Below, in pieces: positions 56,237 through 64,000 of a DNA stretch of 64,000 nt. This stretch comes from Flavobacterium frigoritolerans. GTDB lineage: Bacteria; Bacteroidota; Bacteroidia; Flavobacteriales; Flavobacteriaceae. The notes below the pieces were generated by a model that saw only the letters and a program-made list of their open reading frames with translations, searched no databases and was not told the DNA's origin. A program made the translations under genes and the position numbers. The first letter of the stretch is position 1; the number at the start of each line of letters is the position of its first letter. The DNA is taken from NCBI RefSeq assembly GCF_025847275.1, contig NZ_JAOZEV010000004.1, positions 248,001-312,000 of the forward strand. Direction: 5' to 3'.

Positions 56237-57814
56237 ATGAAATTCAATACAAAATATTTGCCAATAGTTATTGGAGCAGCTTTAGCTCTGGGAACTGTAC
56301 TTGGAAGCTTATTAAGCACTCCGGCACAGGATCAGTTCTTAGCTAAAAATAACTCTAAAAATAAACTCAACAAATTAATTGATTTCATTAATAATGAGTA
56401 TGTAGATAGTATAAATACAGATTCTATAGTTAATCTTACGGTCGATAATATTTTGTCAAAATTAGACCCTCATTCCGTTTATATTCCGCCAAGTGAACAA
56501 GCAGAAGTTGCCGAAAGTATGAAAGGTGATTTTGTTGGAATTGGGGTGAATTTTTATATGTATAAAGATTCGGTTGCAATAATAAAACCAATAGAAAATG
56601 GCCCTTCGGCAAAAGCAGGAATTCAGGCTGGAGATAGGATTTTATATGTAGGAAAGACCAAATTATTCGGGCGAAAACTTCCGTCAGATAGCTTGTTTGC
56701 TAAATTAAAAGGAAAAAGAGGAACAGAGGTAGAGCTTACTGTTTATCGAAAATCAGAACAAAAGAAATTAAAAGTTAAAATAAAAAGAGACATTATTCCT
56801 ATAAAAAGTGTTGATGTTTCGATGTTATTGGATAAAAACACTGGATATATAAAGATAAATCGTTTCGCCGAAACAACTTATGCCGAATTTAAATCAGGTT
56901 TAACGAAGTTAAAGCAAAAGGGAATTCAGTCACTTATTATAGATCTTCGAGATAATGGAGGAGGCTATATGGAAGAAGCTGTTGCAATTGCAGATGAATT
57001 TCTGAAAGATAAGCAGCTTATTGTTTTTACAAAAAATAAGAATGGAGAAACTGAAAAGACGTATGCTACTGGAAGCGGAAGTTTTGAGTCTGGAAAAGTA
57101 TCTGTATTAATTAATGAGAATAGTGCTTCGGCTAGTGAAATTTTAGCAGGGGCAATTCAGGATAACGATAGAGGAAACATAATAGGTCGTCGTTCTTTTG
57201 GAAAAGGATTGGTTCAGCGCGAAATGGATTTTAATGATGGATCAGCAGTTCGATTAACGGTTGCTAGATATTACACACCAACAGGGCGCTCTATCCAGAA
57301 GCCATATAGTCATGGAAACGAAGACTACTTTAAAGAGTCGGATTCACGTTTTAACAACGGAGAATTATATAGTAAGGATAGTATTAAAGTTATTGATACA
57401 TTAAAATATAAGACACCAAAGGGTAAAATTGTTTATGGTGGAGGTGGTATTGTGCCAGATGTTTTTGTGCCTATCGAAATAGAGCATGGTAGTGAAGGCT
57501 CAGCTTATTTGTTGCAAACGGGAATTGTTGGACATTTTGTTTTCGAACAATTGGATAAAAATCGTAAAGCATTTACAGGGTTAAATTACCAAGAATTTAT
57601 CGCAAAAATGCAGTCAACAGATGATTATTTTAAATCTTTTCAGAAGTATCTTTTTAAGAATGGCTTAGATTTGAAATTAGAAAAAAATAAAGCGATCATT
57701 AATCGTTATATTACAGCTGAATTTGCCAGACAATTGTATGGTGAAATTTATTACTATGATGTGATTCTTAAAAATGATGCAATGATTAAGGCAGTTTTAA
57801 ATCAGAAAAAATAA
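56237..57814 (+). CDS. S41-family C-terminal processing peptidase
   Basis: 525 residues. N-terminal signal anchor (about 7-25, PIVIGAALALGTVLGSLL), a helical segment with VDNILSKLDPHSVYIPPSEQ, a PDZ domain (about 100-180: NGPSAKAGIQAGDRILYVGK) and the S41 catalytic core with LIIDLRDNGGGYMEEA, NENSASASEILAGAIQ (nucleophile Ser) and SFGKGLVQREM (Lys). Periplasmic, processes C-termini or clears misfolded proteins. It follows dCMP deaminase after 81 bp and precedes an NTF2-like gene by 16 bp. Confidence 0.95.
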   Translation: MKFNTKYLPIVIGAALALGTVLGSLLSTPAQDQFLAKNNSKNKLNKLIDFINNEYVDSINTDSIVNLTVDNILSKLDPHSVYIPPSEQAEVAESMKGDFVGIGVNFYMYKDSVAIIKPIENGPSAKAGIQAGDRILYVGKTKLFGRKLPSDSLFAKLKGKRGTEVELTVYRKSEQKKLKVKIKRDIIPIKSVDVSMLLDKNTGYIKINRFAETTYAEFKSGLTKLKQKGIQSLIIDLRDNGGGYMEEAVAIADEFLKDKQLIVFTKNKNGETEKTYATGSGSFESGKVSVLINENSASASEILAGAIQDNDRGNIIGRRSFGKGLVQREMDFNDGSAVRLTVARYYTPTGRSIQKPYSHGNEDYFKESDSRFNNGELYSKDSIKVIDTLKYKTPKGKIVYGGGGIVPDVFVPIEIEHGSEGSAYLLQTGIVGHFVFEQLDKNRKAFTGLNYQEFIAKMQSTDDYFKSFQKYLFKNGLDLKLEKNKAIINRYITAEFARQLYGEIYYYDVILKNDAMIKAVLNQKK

Positions 57815-57830
57815 TTCTAATTTTTTTAAA

Positions 57831-58196
57831 ATGGAAATAAATACTATTGTAAATGCTGAAATCGAGCTATTAACTGCGATCAAAAATGCAGATGTTTTAG
57901 CTTTAGAAAAATTTCTTCACGATGATTTACTGTTTAATTTACCAGATGGACAAACAATCACTAAGGAGTTCGATTTAGATCAGTATCGTTCAGGTAAAAT
58001 AAAAATCGAAGTATTAGAAGCTTCAGATCAAATTATTAGTGTAATTGATGATACTGCTGTTGTGGGAGTTACTATTTTGTTAAGAGGGGAATATAATAAT
58101 GAACCCTTAGATGGTATTTTTAGATATAGTAGAGTTTGGAAGCAATTTGATGAGAATCTAAGAGTTATTGCAGGAAGCTGTGTGCAATTAAAATAA
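57831..58196 (+). CDS. NTF2-like (DUF4440-type) small protein
   Basis: 121 residues with a cone-shaped NTF2-like pattern: N-terminal helix EIELLTAIKNADVLALEKFL, LHDDLLFNLPDGQTI, and three C-terminal strands (VVGVTILLRGEYNNEPLDGI, FRYSRVWKQFDENLRVIAGS). No catalytic residues can be named. Members of this fold include ketosteroid isomerase-like enzymes and binding proteins. It probably shares a transcript with the S41 gene. Confidence 0.8.
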   Translation: MEINTIVNAEIELLTAIKNADVLALEKFLHDDLLFNLPDGQTITKEFDLDQYRSGKIKIEVLEASDQIISVIDDTAVVGVTILLRGEYNNEPLDGIFRYSRVWKQFDENLRVIAGSCVQLK

Positions 58197-58237
58197 GTTA
58201 TACTGGCTTACAAACTTCGCGGTTAAAGAATAAATAA

Positions 58238-58549
58238 ATGAAAAATCTAAAAAGAATAAGTTTTCTATTAGTCTTAATGGCTTTTGTGATTTCTTGTGCA
58301 TGTATGAAGGATAAGAACGTGATTTCAGGAAAAGTTGTATCGATAGAGTTTGGTAAAGACGGATATACTGCAAAAGTTAAGACCGAGAAAAACGAAATTT
58401 ATTATGCTACAATTAGTATTGTAAATGTGGGCGGTCCTGAAAACTATAAGAAATTAAAAGAAGGAGATGAGGTTTCCTTAAAAGGAGAAATCTGGAAAAC
58501 CGACACAGAGAAGCATATAAAAGTAAAAGAAATTGTTTCTGTAAAATAA
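58238..58549 (+). CDS. Small lipoprotein with OB-fold-like body
   Basis: 103 residues. The signal peptide ends in FVISCACMKD, where Cys21 or Cys23 could be lipidated. The remaining 80 residues read as short strands (ISGKVVSIEFGKDGYTAKVK, EIYYATISIV, EGDEVSLKGEIWK) suggestive of an OB fold. No family recognised. It lies 41 bp after the NTF2-like gene; the intervening bases include TTCGCGGTTAAAG, a scrap of the 8161-8284 repeat. Confidence 0.65.
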   Translation: MKNLKRISFLLVLMAFVISCACMKDKNVISGKVVSIEFGKDGYTAKVKTEKNEIYYATISIVNVGGPENYKKLKEGDEVSLKGEIWKTDTEKHIKVKEIVSVK

Positions 58550-58555
58550 GTTAAT

Positions 58556-58690
58556 GCTAAAACATTAAGATTTTTGAACCATTAAGACATTAAGTTTATT
58601 GAGCTTAGTCTAATGGTTTTTCTTTTTTACTACTAAAAGATTAAGTTTATAAAGTGTCTGAAGCTTAACTTTTTTTAATCTCTTAATGGG
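58556..58690. repeat. CATTAAGACATTAAG intergenic repeat
   Basis: ACATTAAGATTTTTGAACC and CATTAAGACATTAAGTTTAT occur at 58561-58600. They pair imperfectly with AAGCTTAGTCTAATGG-like and TTTTAATCTCTTAATGGG segments further right (to 58690). A dispersed palindromic repeat, possibly also acting as a terminator for the convergent genes 58238 and 58722. Confidence 0.45.
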
Positions 58691-58721
58691 TAAAATAAAA
58701 AAAAACTAATGTTTTAAAAAG

Positions 58722-59327
58722 TTATCGAGTACTATCGTGCGCATGAGTTTGTACGCCATTATTCCATACCGTTAAGATATCGGTTGCAACGGCAGCACCA
58801 CTTCCTGCGGCAATTGCAAGTTGACTTCTCCAGCCAGCCAGAGTGCCAATAACATAAATACCTTCAGTGACTTTGTGATCGATGTTTTTTAACTGAATTC
58901 GTTGTTTTTCGGGTAGCGCTTTTTTATGAGGCTCAATGTATTGTGTCAAGCCTTCGATAGCAAAAGTATTCGCAGAACCAATCCCTACAACTATTATTTT
59001 AGTTTTGTATGTGTTTTTGTTGGTAGTAATTAAAAATTCAGGATATTCACCTTCAATCTTTATTACTTTCTCGTTTGGTATTTGTTCAATATGAGGATAT
59101 TCTTGGCTTAAATGTTCGGTACTTTCCGATAGCAATTCAGAGCCTAATTTTCCAGGAGTAATCCCGTAAGCATTATTGAAAAGAGCCTCTTGAAGAGAAG
59201 AGTTTTTTTGATGCGTAAAAACCCCAATTTTTTTATCAATTACAAAAGGTTTGTTTTGTGCAGATCCAAGGACAAGTGCACAGGACATACTTGATACGCC
59301 TCCGCCAATAATCAAAACGTCAAACAT
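58722..59327 (-). CDS. FAD-dependent oxidoreductase, thioredoxin-reductase-like, NADPH domain missing
   Basis: 201 residues. Rossmann motif VLIIGGGVSSMSCALVLG (about 4-21), a middle section (LLSESTEHLSQEYPHIEQIP) and the C-terminal FAD-binding GIYVIGTLAGWRSQLAIAAG (about 160-179), as in thioredoxin reductases. The NADPH-binding domain and the CxxC pair are absent; the protein is about 100 residues shorter than a full reductase. Such minimal forms occur in Flavobacteriia; electron source and acceptor unknown. Overlapping or tightly coupled with the 67-residue membrane protein upstream (2 bp gap). Confidence 0.8.
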   Translation of the reverse strand: MFDVLIIGGGVSSMSCALVLGSAQNKPFVIDKKIGVFTHQKNSSLQEALFNNAYGITPGKLGSELLSESTEHLSQEYPHIEQIPNEKVIKIEGEYPEFLITTNKNTYKTKIIVVGIGSANTFAIEGLTQYIEPHKKALPEKQRIQLKNIDHKVTEGIYVIGTLAGWRSQLAIAAGSGAAVATDILTVWNNGVQTHAHDSTR

Positions 59328-59329
59328 AC

Positions 59330-59533
59330 TTATTGTTGATCGTTCATTTTTTCTTCTATCTTTTTAGAAATTCTAAAAATTAAAAGAATTAGTACGGCAC
59401 AAAACGCAGCTGCTATTCCAATAAACGCTACCATGCTATCTCCTTGTAGAGGATTTTGAAAGTCAAGCAAAGTAATATTGAAAATAATCAAAGCTAATGC
59501 TAAAAGCACTAATATGGAAGTAAAAATTTTCAT
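59330..59533 (-). CDS. Small two-TM membrane protein
   Basis: 67 residues, with two hydrophobic helices (about 3-22 and 34-56) and a charged C-terminus (ISKKIEEKMNDQQ). No family recognised. It precedes the flavoprotein gene by 2 bp, so the pair is probably co-expressed. MKIFTSILVLLALALI at the start could also act as a signal anchor. Confidence 0.6.
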   Translation of the reverse strand: MKIFTSILVLLALALIIFNITLLDFQNPLQGDSMVAFIGIAAAFCAVLILLIFRISKKIEEKMNDQQ

Positions 59534-59660
59534 AGGATAACTATTTATTTCTAAATGATTAAAAGAAATAATTAAAAATGAAATGTTATTTGTGGTTGTT
59601 CCGCAAACGAGTATTTCGGCTTTTAAGTATTTCTAGTGGGTAAATTTATGAAAATTAATT

Positions 59661-60239
59661 TTAGACAAACAAACCTTTAACATTAGCTGCGAATAATTTA
59701 ACAGCAATAGCCAAAAGTACAACTCCAAATGTCTTTCTAACCACGCCAAGTCCGTTTTTTCCTAGCATTTTTTCAATTTTTGAAGATGATTTTAAAACAA
59801 CATATACAAGGGTTATATTGAGGATAATAGCAATTACAATATTTATAGTGTGAAATTGTGAACGTAGCGAAAGTAATGTTGTCATGGTTCCTGCTCCAGC
59901 AATTAAAGGAAAAGCTAGAGGCACGATAGAGGCAGAGCTTGCTTCTTCATCACGATATATATGGATTCCAAGTATCATTTCTAGAGCAAGAAAAAATAAC
60001 ACAAAAGATCCAGCTACCGCAAAAGAATGTACATCGATACCAATTATTTTCAGGAATCCTTCTCCAATAAATAGAAAGATAATCATTATCAATCCAGCAA
60101 CTATCGAAGCCTTTTCGGATTCGATGTGTCCAACCTTAGATCTTAGGTTAACAATAATAGGAATAGAACCAACGATATCAATTACAGCAAAGAGTACCAT
60201 TCCAACAGTAATTATTTCTTTTAAGTCTATTTCTAACAT
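59661..60239 (-). CDS. MarC-family integral membrane protein
   Basis: 192 residues and six predicted TM helices. Family signature FAVIDIVGSIPIIVNLRSKV (about 17-36) and PLAFPLIAGAGTMTTLL (about 107-123). MarC proteins are of unknown function; the early multiple-antibiotic-resistance link was not supported. Start ATG at 60239. Single gene; the gap 59534-59660 is non-coding. Confidence 0.92.
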   Translation of the reverse strand: MLEIDLKEIITVGMVLFAVIDIVGSIPIIVNLRSKVGHIESEKASIVAGLIMIIFLFIGEGFLKIIGIDVHSFAVAGSFVLFFLALEMILGIHIYRDEEASSASIVPLAFPLIAGAGTMTTLLSLRSQFHTINIVIAIILNITLVYVVLKSSSKIEKMLGKNGLGVVRKTFGVVLLAIAVKLFAANVKGLFV

Positions 60240-60459
60240 ATGTTTTTATTTAGGAGTTAAACGTGGGTAAAGGTAAAAAATAAATAGCTTTTTTTAACAT
60301 TTTGACGTTAATCTGTGATTTTTTGTTATAAAAATATGTTTTAATGACTCTTGCGTGATGTTTGTAACAAAGTGTAGTTTTATTTGGCTAATCTATTGAG
60401 TGGAATTAAAGTCTGTTTTTTTGATTCAATTTATCTGGTGGGCATCGAAATAGATTGAC

Positions 60460-60467
60460 TATCTTTG
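60460..60467 (+). promoter_or_regulatory. -7 promoter box of the DUF3109 gene
   Basis: TATCTTTG, a perfect TAnnTTTG match, 27 bp before ATG 60495. It overlaps the upstream TTG (60465) and so supports the ATG start. Confidence 0.6.
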
Positions 60468-60494
60468 CACTTTATAATTCAGTACTCTATTATC

Positions 60495-61064
60495 ATGTTT
60501 CAATTAGGAAAAACTATTATTTCTGAGGATATTCTTGAAAAAGAATTTGTTTGTAATTTATCTGCTTGTAAAGGCGCTTGCTGTGTTGATGGAGACGCTG
60601 GAGCTCCCTTAAGTGAGGAGGAGACAAAGATTTTGGAAGAAATTTATCCAAAAGTAAAGCCTTTTTTGCGAAAAGAAGGAATTGCTGCAATTGAAGCACA
60701 GGGAACTTGGATTAAAGGTACTGATGGTGATCTCGAAACACCATTAATAGATAATAAGGATTGTGCATATGTAATTTTTGATGGAAAAACTGCACTTTGC
60801 GGTATCGAACAAGCATACAATCAAGGAATCGTAAGCTGGAAAAAACCAGTGTCATGTCATTTATATCCAATTAGAGTAAAAGACTTCACTGAATTTGCAG
60901 CCGTTAATTATGATAAGTGGGATATTTGCGATGCGGCCTGTTCTTTGGGTCAGGAGCTTGAGGTTCCAGTTTATAAATTTGTCAAAGAAGCGTTAATTCG
61001 CAAGTTTGGAGAAGATTGGTATATGGAGCTTGATAAAGTTGCAGAAGATTTGAAGCGCTCTTAA
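60495..61064 (+). CDS. DUF3109 cysteine-rich protein
   Basis: 189 residues from ATG 60495. Conserved Cys pattern: FVCNLSACKGACCVDGDAGA (about 19-38), DCAYVIFDGKTALCGIEQAY, PVSCHLYPIRV and KWDICDAACSLGQ. The cluster resembles the DUF3109/YkgJ-type (zinc- or iron-sulfur-cluster-binding) families. Function unknown. It lies upstream of nrdB by 342 bp; a relation to ribonucleotide reductase is not shown. No TM helix. Confidence 0.88.
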   Translation: MFQLGKTIISEDILEKEFVCNLSACKGACCVDGDAGAPLSEEETKILEEIYPKVKPFLRKEGIAAIEAQGTWIKGTDGDLETPLIDNKDCAYVIFDGKTALCGIEQAYNQGIVSWKKPVSCHLYPIRVKDFTEFAAVNYDKWDICDAACSLGQELEVPVYKFVKEALIRKFGEDWYMELDKVAEDLKRS

Positions 61065-61406
61065 AAATTAATCTGTTTTTCATAATTAAAATCAATCTGA
61101 GATTGTAATAAAAAATCTTCCAAATGATTGCTGAAAAAGATTTTTAAAATTTATAAAAAAGTCTTGTATTTTATTTAAAAAACCTTATAGGTTACGGTTG
61201 TTGAGTGAATTTGAGTAGTTTTAACTGATTCATTTTCAGAAAGTTGATAATTGTATGAAAATTATTCTGTTTTTGCACCTTTGTTAAAAACTAGAGCCGA
61301 TTGTGAATAAGTTTGGCTTTTATTTTAGCCAACAAATGACAATCTTTGTAGTCTACAGAAATGGATGAAAATTCATTGAAATTATTTAAAATAAAACACA
61401 ACAATA
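61065..61406 (+). promoter_or_regulatory. nrdB upstream region with dyad and promoter boxes
   Basis: 342 bp without a gene. TAAGTTTG (61308-61315) is a perfect -7 box and AATCTTTG (61341-61348) a 7/8 match, 52 bp before the ATG. Between them TTGGCT (61313-61318) and AGCCAA (61327-61332) form a dyad with an 8-bp spacer, overlapping the first box and lying 9-28 bp upstream of the second. It does not resemble the NrdR box. The upstream part is AT-rich without visible features. Confidence 0.4.
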
Positions 61407-62396
61407 ATGTCACAAGTCGAACCAATTTTACAAGAAAATAAGAACCGTTTCGTAATTTTTCCAATTAAACATCATGATATTTGGGATTGGTACAAAAAGA
61501 TGGAAGCGAGTTTTTGGACTGCTGAAGAAATTGATTTGCATCAAGACTTGAATGATTGGAACAACAAGTTGTCGGATGATGAAAGATACTTCGTTAAACA
61601 TATATTAGCATTCTTTGCTGCATCAGATGGAATCGTAAATGAAAATCTTGCTGAGAACTTTGTAAACGAAGTACAATATGCTGAAGCTAAATTTTTCTAT
61701 GGTTTTCAAATCATGATGGAAAATATTCATAGCGAAACATATTCGCTGCTTATTGATACTTATGTAAAAGATGAAGCTGAAAAAGATCAGTTATTTAATG
61801 CATTAGATGTTTTTCCTGCTATTGCAAAGAAAGCGAATTGGGCATTAAAATGGATTGAATCTGATTCGTTTGCTGAGCGTTTAATAGCATTTGCTGCAGT
61901 TGAAGGAATATTTTTCTCAGGTGCTTTTTGCTCTATTTTCTGGTTGAAAAAACGTGGTTTAATGCCAGGTTTAACATTCTCAAACGAATTAATTTCTCGT
62001 GACGAAGGAGTTCACTGTGATTTTGCAGTGCATTTACACAATCACCATTTAATAAACAAAGTTCCAAAAGATAGAATTAAAGAAATTATTGTTGATGCTT
62101 TAGACATAGAAAGAGAATTTGTTACAGAATCTCTTCCGGTAAGTTTAATTGGTATGAACGCAGTTTTAATGACACAATATTTAGAATTTGTTGCCGATAG
62201 ATTACTTGTTGAGTTAGGTTGCGAACGTGTTTATGGCTCATCAAATCCATTTGACTTTATGGATATGATTTCGCTTCAAGGGAAAACTAATTTCTTTGAA
62301 AAAAGAGTTTCAGAATATCAAAAAGCAGGAGTTATGAATAGTAGCTCAGGCGGAGATAGTGATTCTCAGAAAATTAGCTTTGATGCAGATTTTTAG
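61407..62396 (+). CDS. nrdB: Ribonucleotide reductase small subunit (class I)
   Basis: 329 residues, the radical-carrying R2 subunit that makes deoxynucleotides together with NrdA. Helical ferritin-like core with the metal ligands in [20 protein letters not shown] (Glu and His), [10 protein letters not shown] and [20 protein letters not shown]; the C-terminal DADF tail resembles the R1-binding peptide. The spacing fits class Ia/Ic-like proteins of Bacteroidota; whether the radical is tyrosyl or Mn/Fe-based is not decided. It is followed by nrdA after 281 bp. Confidence 0.95.
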   Translation: MSQVEPILQENKNRFVIFPIKHHDIWDWYKKMEASFWTAEEIDLHQDLNDWNNKLSDDERYFVKHILAFFAASDGIVNENLAENFVNEVQYAEAKFFYGFQIMMENIHSETYSLLIDTYVKDEAEKDQLFNALDVFPAIAKKANWALKWIESDSFAERLIAFAAVEGIFFSGAFCSIFWLKKRGLMPGLTFSNELISRDEGVHCDFAVHLHNHHLINKVPKDRIKEIIVDALDIEREFVTESLPVSLIGMNAVLMTQYLEFVADRLLVELGCERVYGSSNPFDFMDMISLQGKTNFFEKRVSEYQKAGVMNSSSGGDSDSQKISFDADF

Positions 62397-62677
62397 ACAA
62401 CAAAGTAAGTTTTAGTGATTACCACGACGCTAAAATAAAAAAATTAAGAAACGAAGGTTTCTATAACAAAACAATTTAAAGATTGAATCTCTTTTCCCAA
62501 ATCGAAGATTCAAAGGTATTATTGACTAATTTTTGATCTATATATTAGATTGAGGAGAGGCTAACTATTGGAAAGCTACTAATTCCGAAATTAAAAATAA
62601 AACACACAATGTTTAAGTGCTGGAATTCGTTATTTCAGTGTCTTTCATTTTTTCAATAACAATAAAAAAGTAAGCTT
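62397..62677. other. nrdB-nrdA spacer with a hairpin
   Basis: 281 bp without coding potential. TTGAATCT (62483-62490) pairs with AGATTCAA (62506-62513), a perfect 8-bp stem with a 15-nt loop. No T-run follows, so attenuation is only a possibility. No -7 box of good quality was noticed; nrdB and nrdA are probably co-transcribed. Confidence 0.3.
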
Positions 62678-64000
62678 ATGTATGTAATAAAGAGAGATGG
62701 ACGTAAAGAGCCAGTAATGTTTGATAAGATTACAGACAGAATCAAAAAATTGTGTTACGGGTTAAATGAACTTGTAGATCCTGTTAAGGTAGCCATGCGC
62801 GTTATTGAGGGATTGTATGATGGAGTTTCGACTTCGGAATTGGATAATCTTGCTGCAGAAACTGCTGCTTCTATGACTATTGCGCATCCAGATTATGCAC
62901 AATTAGCTGCTCGTATCGCCGTTTCTAATTTACATTCTAATACGACAAAATCTTTCTCAGAGACGATGTCAGACATGTATAATTATGTTAACCCAAGAAC
63001 AGGTAAAGAGGCGCCATTGTTAGCAGATGATGTTTATGAAGTAATTAAGAAAAACTCACAGGTACTGGATTCAACAATTATCTATAACCGTGATTTTAAT
63101 TATGATTATTTTGGATTTAAAACTTTAGAACGTTCTTATTTATTAAAAATAAACGGGAAAATTGTTGAGAGACCACAACATATGTTGATGCGTGTTTCTA
63201 TAGGAATTCATAAAGATGATATTGAGTCTGCGATTGAAACGTATGAATTAATGTCTAAAAAATTCTTTACTCACGCGACACCAACATTGTTTAATGCGGG
63301 AACACCGAAACCTCAAATGTCATCTTGTTTCTTATTAACAATGAAAGATGATAGTATTGATGGAATCTATGATACATTAAAACAAACAGCCAAAATTTCA
63401 CAGTCTGCTGGAGGAATTGGTTTAGCAATACACAATGTTAGAGCAACTGGATCTTATATCAGTGGAACTAATGGAACTTCTAATGGAATTGTTCCGATGC
63501 TGCGTGTATATGATATGACAGCTCGTTATGTAGATCAGGGTGGAGGAAAACGTAAAGGTAGCTTTGCGATGTACATAGAGCCTTGGCATGCTGATATTTT
63601 TGATTTCCTTGATTTGAGAAAAAATCATGGTAAGGAAGAAATGAGAACGCGTGATTTATTTCTTGGAATGTGGATTCCAGATTTATTCATGAGAAGAGTT
63701 CAGGAAGATACAACTTGGACTTTAATGTGTCCTAATGAATGTCCAGGATTATCAGATGTACACAGTGAAGAATTCGACGCTTTGTATTTAAGTTATGAGG
63801 CAGCTGGAAAAGGAAGAAAAACAATTAAGGCAAGAGAAATATGGGAAAAAATCCTTGAATCTCAAGTAGAAACTGGACTTCCGTACATGTTGTATAAAGA
63901 TGCAGCAAACCGTAAATCAAACCAAAAGAATTTGGGAACAATCCGTTCATCAAACTTATGTACTGAAATTATTGAATATACATCTCCGGATGAAGTTGCA
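62678..64000 (+). CDS. nrdA: Ribonucleotide reductase large subunit, 5' part
   Basis: 441 codons are inside the window and the frame is open to the edge; the full protein is about 800 residues. ATP-cone start [20 protein letters not shown] (about 1-20, allosteric activity site), then the R1 core with [20 protein letters not shown] (active-site Cys), [39 protein letters not shown] and, near the end, SNLCTEI, the third conserved cysteine region. It binds NrdB and reduces ribonucleoside diphosphates. Start ATG 62678. Confidence 0.95.
   Translation, partial: MYVIKRDGRKEPVMFDKITDRIKKLCYGLNELVDPVKVAMRVIEGLYDGVSTSELDNLAAETAASMTIAHPDYAQLAARIAVSNLHSNTTKSFSETMSDMYNYVNPRTGKEAPLLADDVYEVIKKNSQVLDSTIIYNRDFNYDYFGFKTLERSYLLKINGKIVERPQHMLMRVSIGIHKDDIESAIETYELMSKKFFTHATPTLFNAGTPKPQMSSCFLLTMKDDSIDGIYDTLKQTAKISQSAGGIGLAIHNVRATGSYISGTNGTSNGIVPMLRVYDMTARYVDQGGGKRKGSFAMYIEPWHADIFDFLDLRKNHGKEEMRTRDLFLGMWIPDLFMRRVQEDTTWTLMCPNECPGLSDVHSEEFDALYLSYEAAGKGRKTIKAREIWEKILESQVETGLPYMLYKDAANRKSNQKNLGTIRSSNLCTEIIEYTSPDEVA

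Noticed and set aside
1..64000. CRISPR arrays, rRNA and tRNA genes, riboswitches
   Set aside because: Looked for by eye in the intergenic regions; no regularly spaced repeats with unique spacers and no recognisable RNA gene or riboswitch core were found. A covariance-model scan could still reveal a small RNA.

Overview
The window looks like chromosomal DNA of a Flavobacterium-type bacterium (Bacteroidota, Flavobacteriia). The reasons are: low GC; promoters with the Bacteroidota -7 box TAnnTTTG instead of sigma70 boxes; almost no Shine-Dalgarno sequences; many Flavobacteriia families (DUF3098, DUF4271, DUF4296, DUF5686, type A T9SS sorting domain, TonB-dependent receptors); and several palindromic intergenic repeat families. 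No rRNA, tRNA, CRISPR array, complete insertion sequence or prophage was recognised.

Layout. 1-5 kb: start of asnS, a YugP-type metallopeptidase, and leuS, which carries two in-frame insertions. 4.8-8.1 kb: a ModE-like regulator, a small TonB-dependent receptor and a molybdopterin-fold lipoprotein, with a duplicated 26-bp palindrome. 8.4-11.2 kb: ftsX, a DUF3098 protein, uppP and truB. 11.2-11.7 kb: a decayed toxin-antitoxin pair. 12-16.9 kb: a thioredoxin-like protein, pyrH, frr and a DUF5686 outer-membrane protein. 16.9-23.3 kb: two paralogous CPA2 antiporters enclosing a LytT/LytS pair and a Gdx/SugE exporter. 23.5-25.9 kb: an MMPL/RND transporter. 25.9-28.6 kb: a small accessory segment (JAMM/RadC-like protein, an unknown protein, a lipoprotein). 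28.6-37.6 kb: Lrp regulator, hemD, DUF4271, a dolichol-phosphate-mannose-synthase-like transferase, pyrC, a DUF4296 protein, an epimerase, tyrS, a LuxE-like protein and a T9SS cargo protein. 37.7-45.4 kb: a probable phosphate-starvation locus. 45.5-51.2 kb: a glycosyltransferase, a Lys/Ala repeat protein with a PBCV basic adaptor motif, and a 1143-residue outer-membrane protein. 51.4-64 kb: aspartate kinase, GNAT, fbp, a TerB-like protein, HupE/UreJ, dCMP deaminase, an S41 protease, small proteins, MarC, DUF3109, nrdB and the 5' part of nrdA.

The clearest functional groups are two. (1) In the phosphate locus, a PhoB/PhoR-like pair lies between a large TonB-dependent receptor with a surface lipoprotein and an OprO/OprP-type porin. 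Upstream of all three transport genes I see TnnTAAC-like heptamers spaced exactly 11 bp apart, the geometry of Pho boxes. (2) In the ModE group, a wHTH-only ModE homologue precedes a TonB receptor and a molybdopterin-fold lipoprotein. Two 26-bp palindromes flank a degenerate repeat copy in the intergenic region, and a weaker one overlaps the regulator's own promoter, which suggests a molybdate- or tungstate-responsive uptake operon.

Most other genes are ordinary housekeeping. The remaining oddities are repeat-derived: a 72-bp palindromic repeat inserted in frame in leuS, an element with perfect 19-bp terminal inverted repeats, a ~248-bp fold-back element and a nested palindrome. All family assignments come from reading the sequence and recalled family knowledge; no searches were run.
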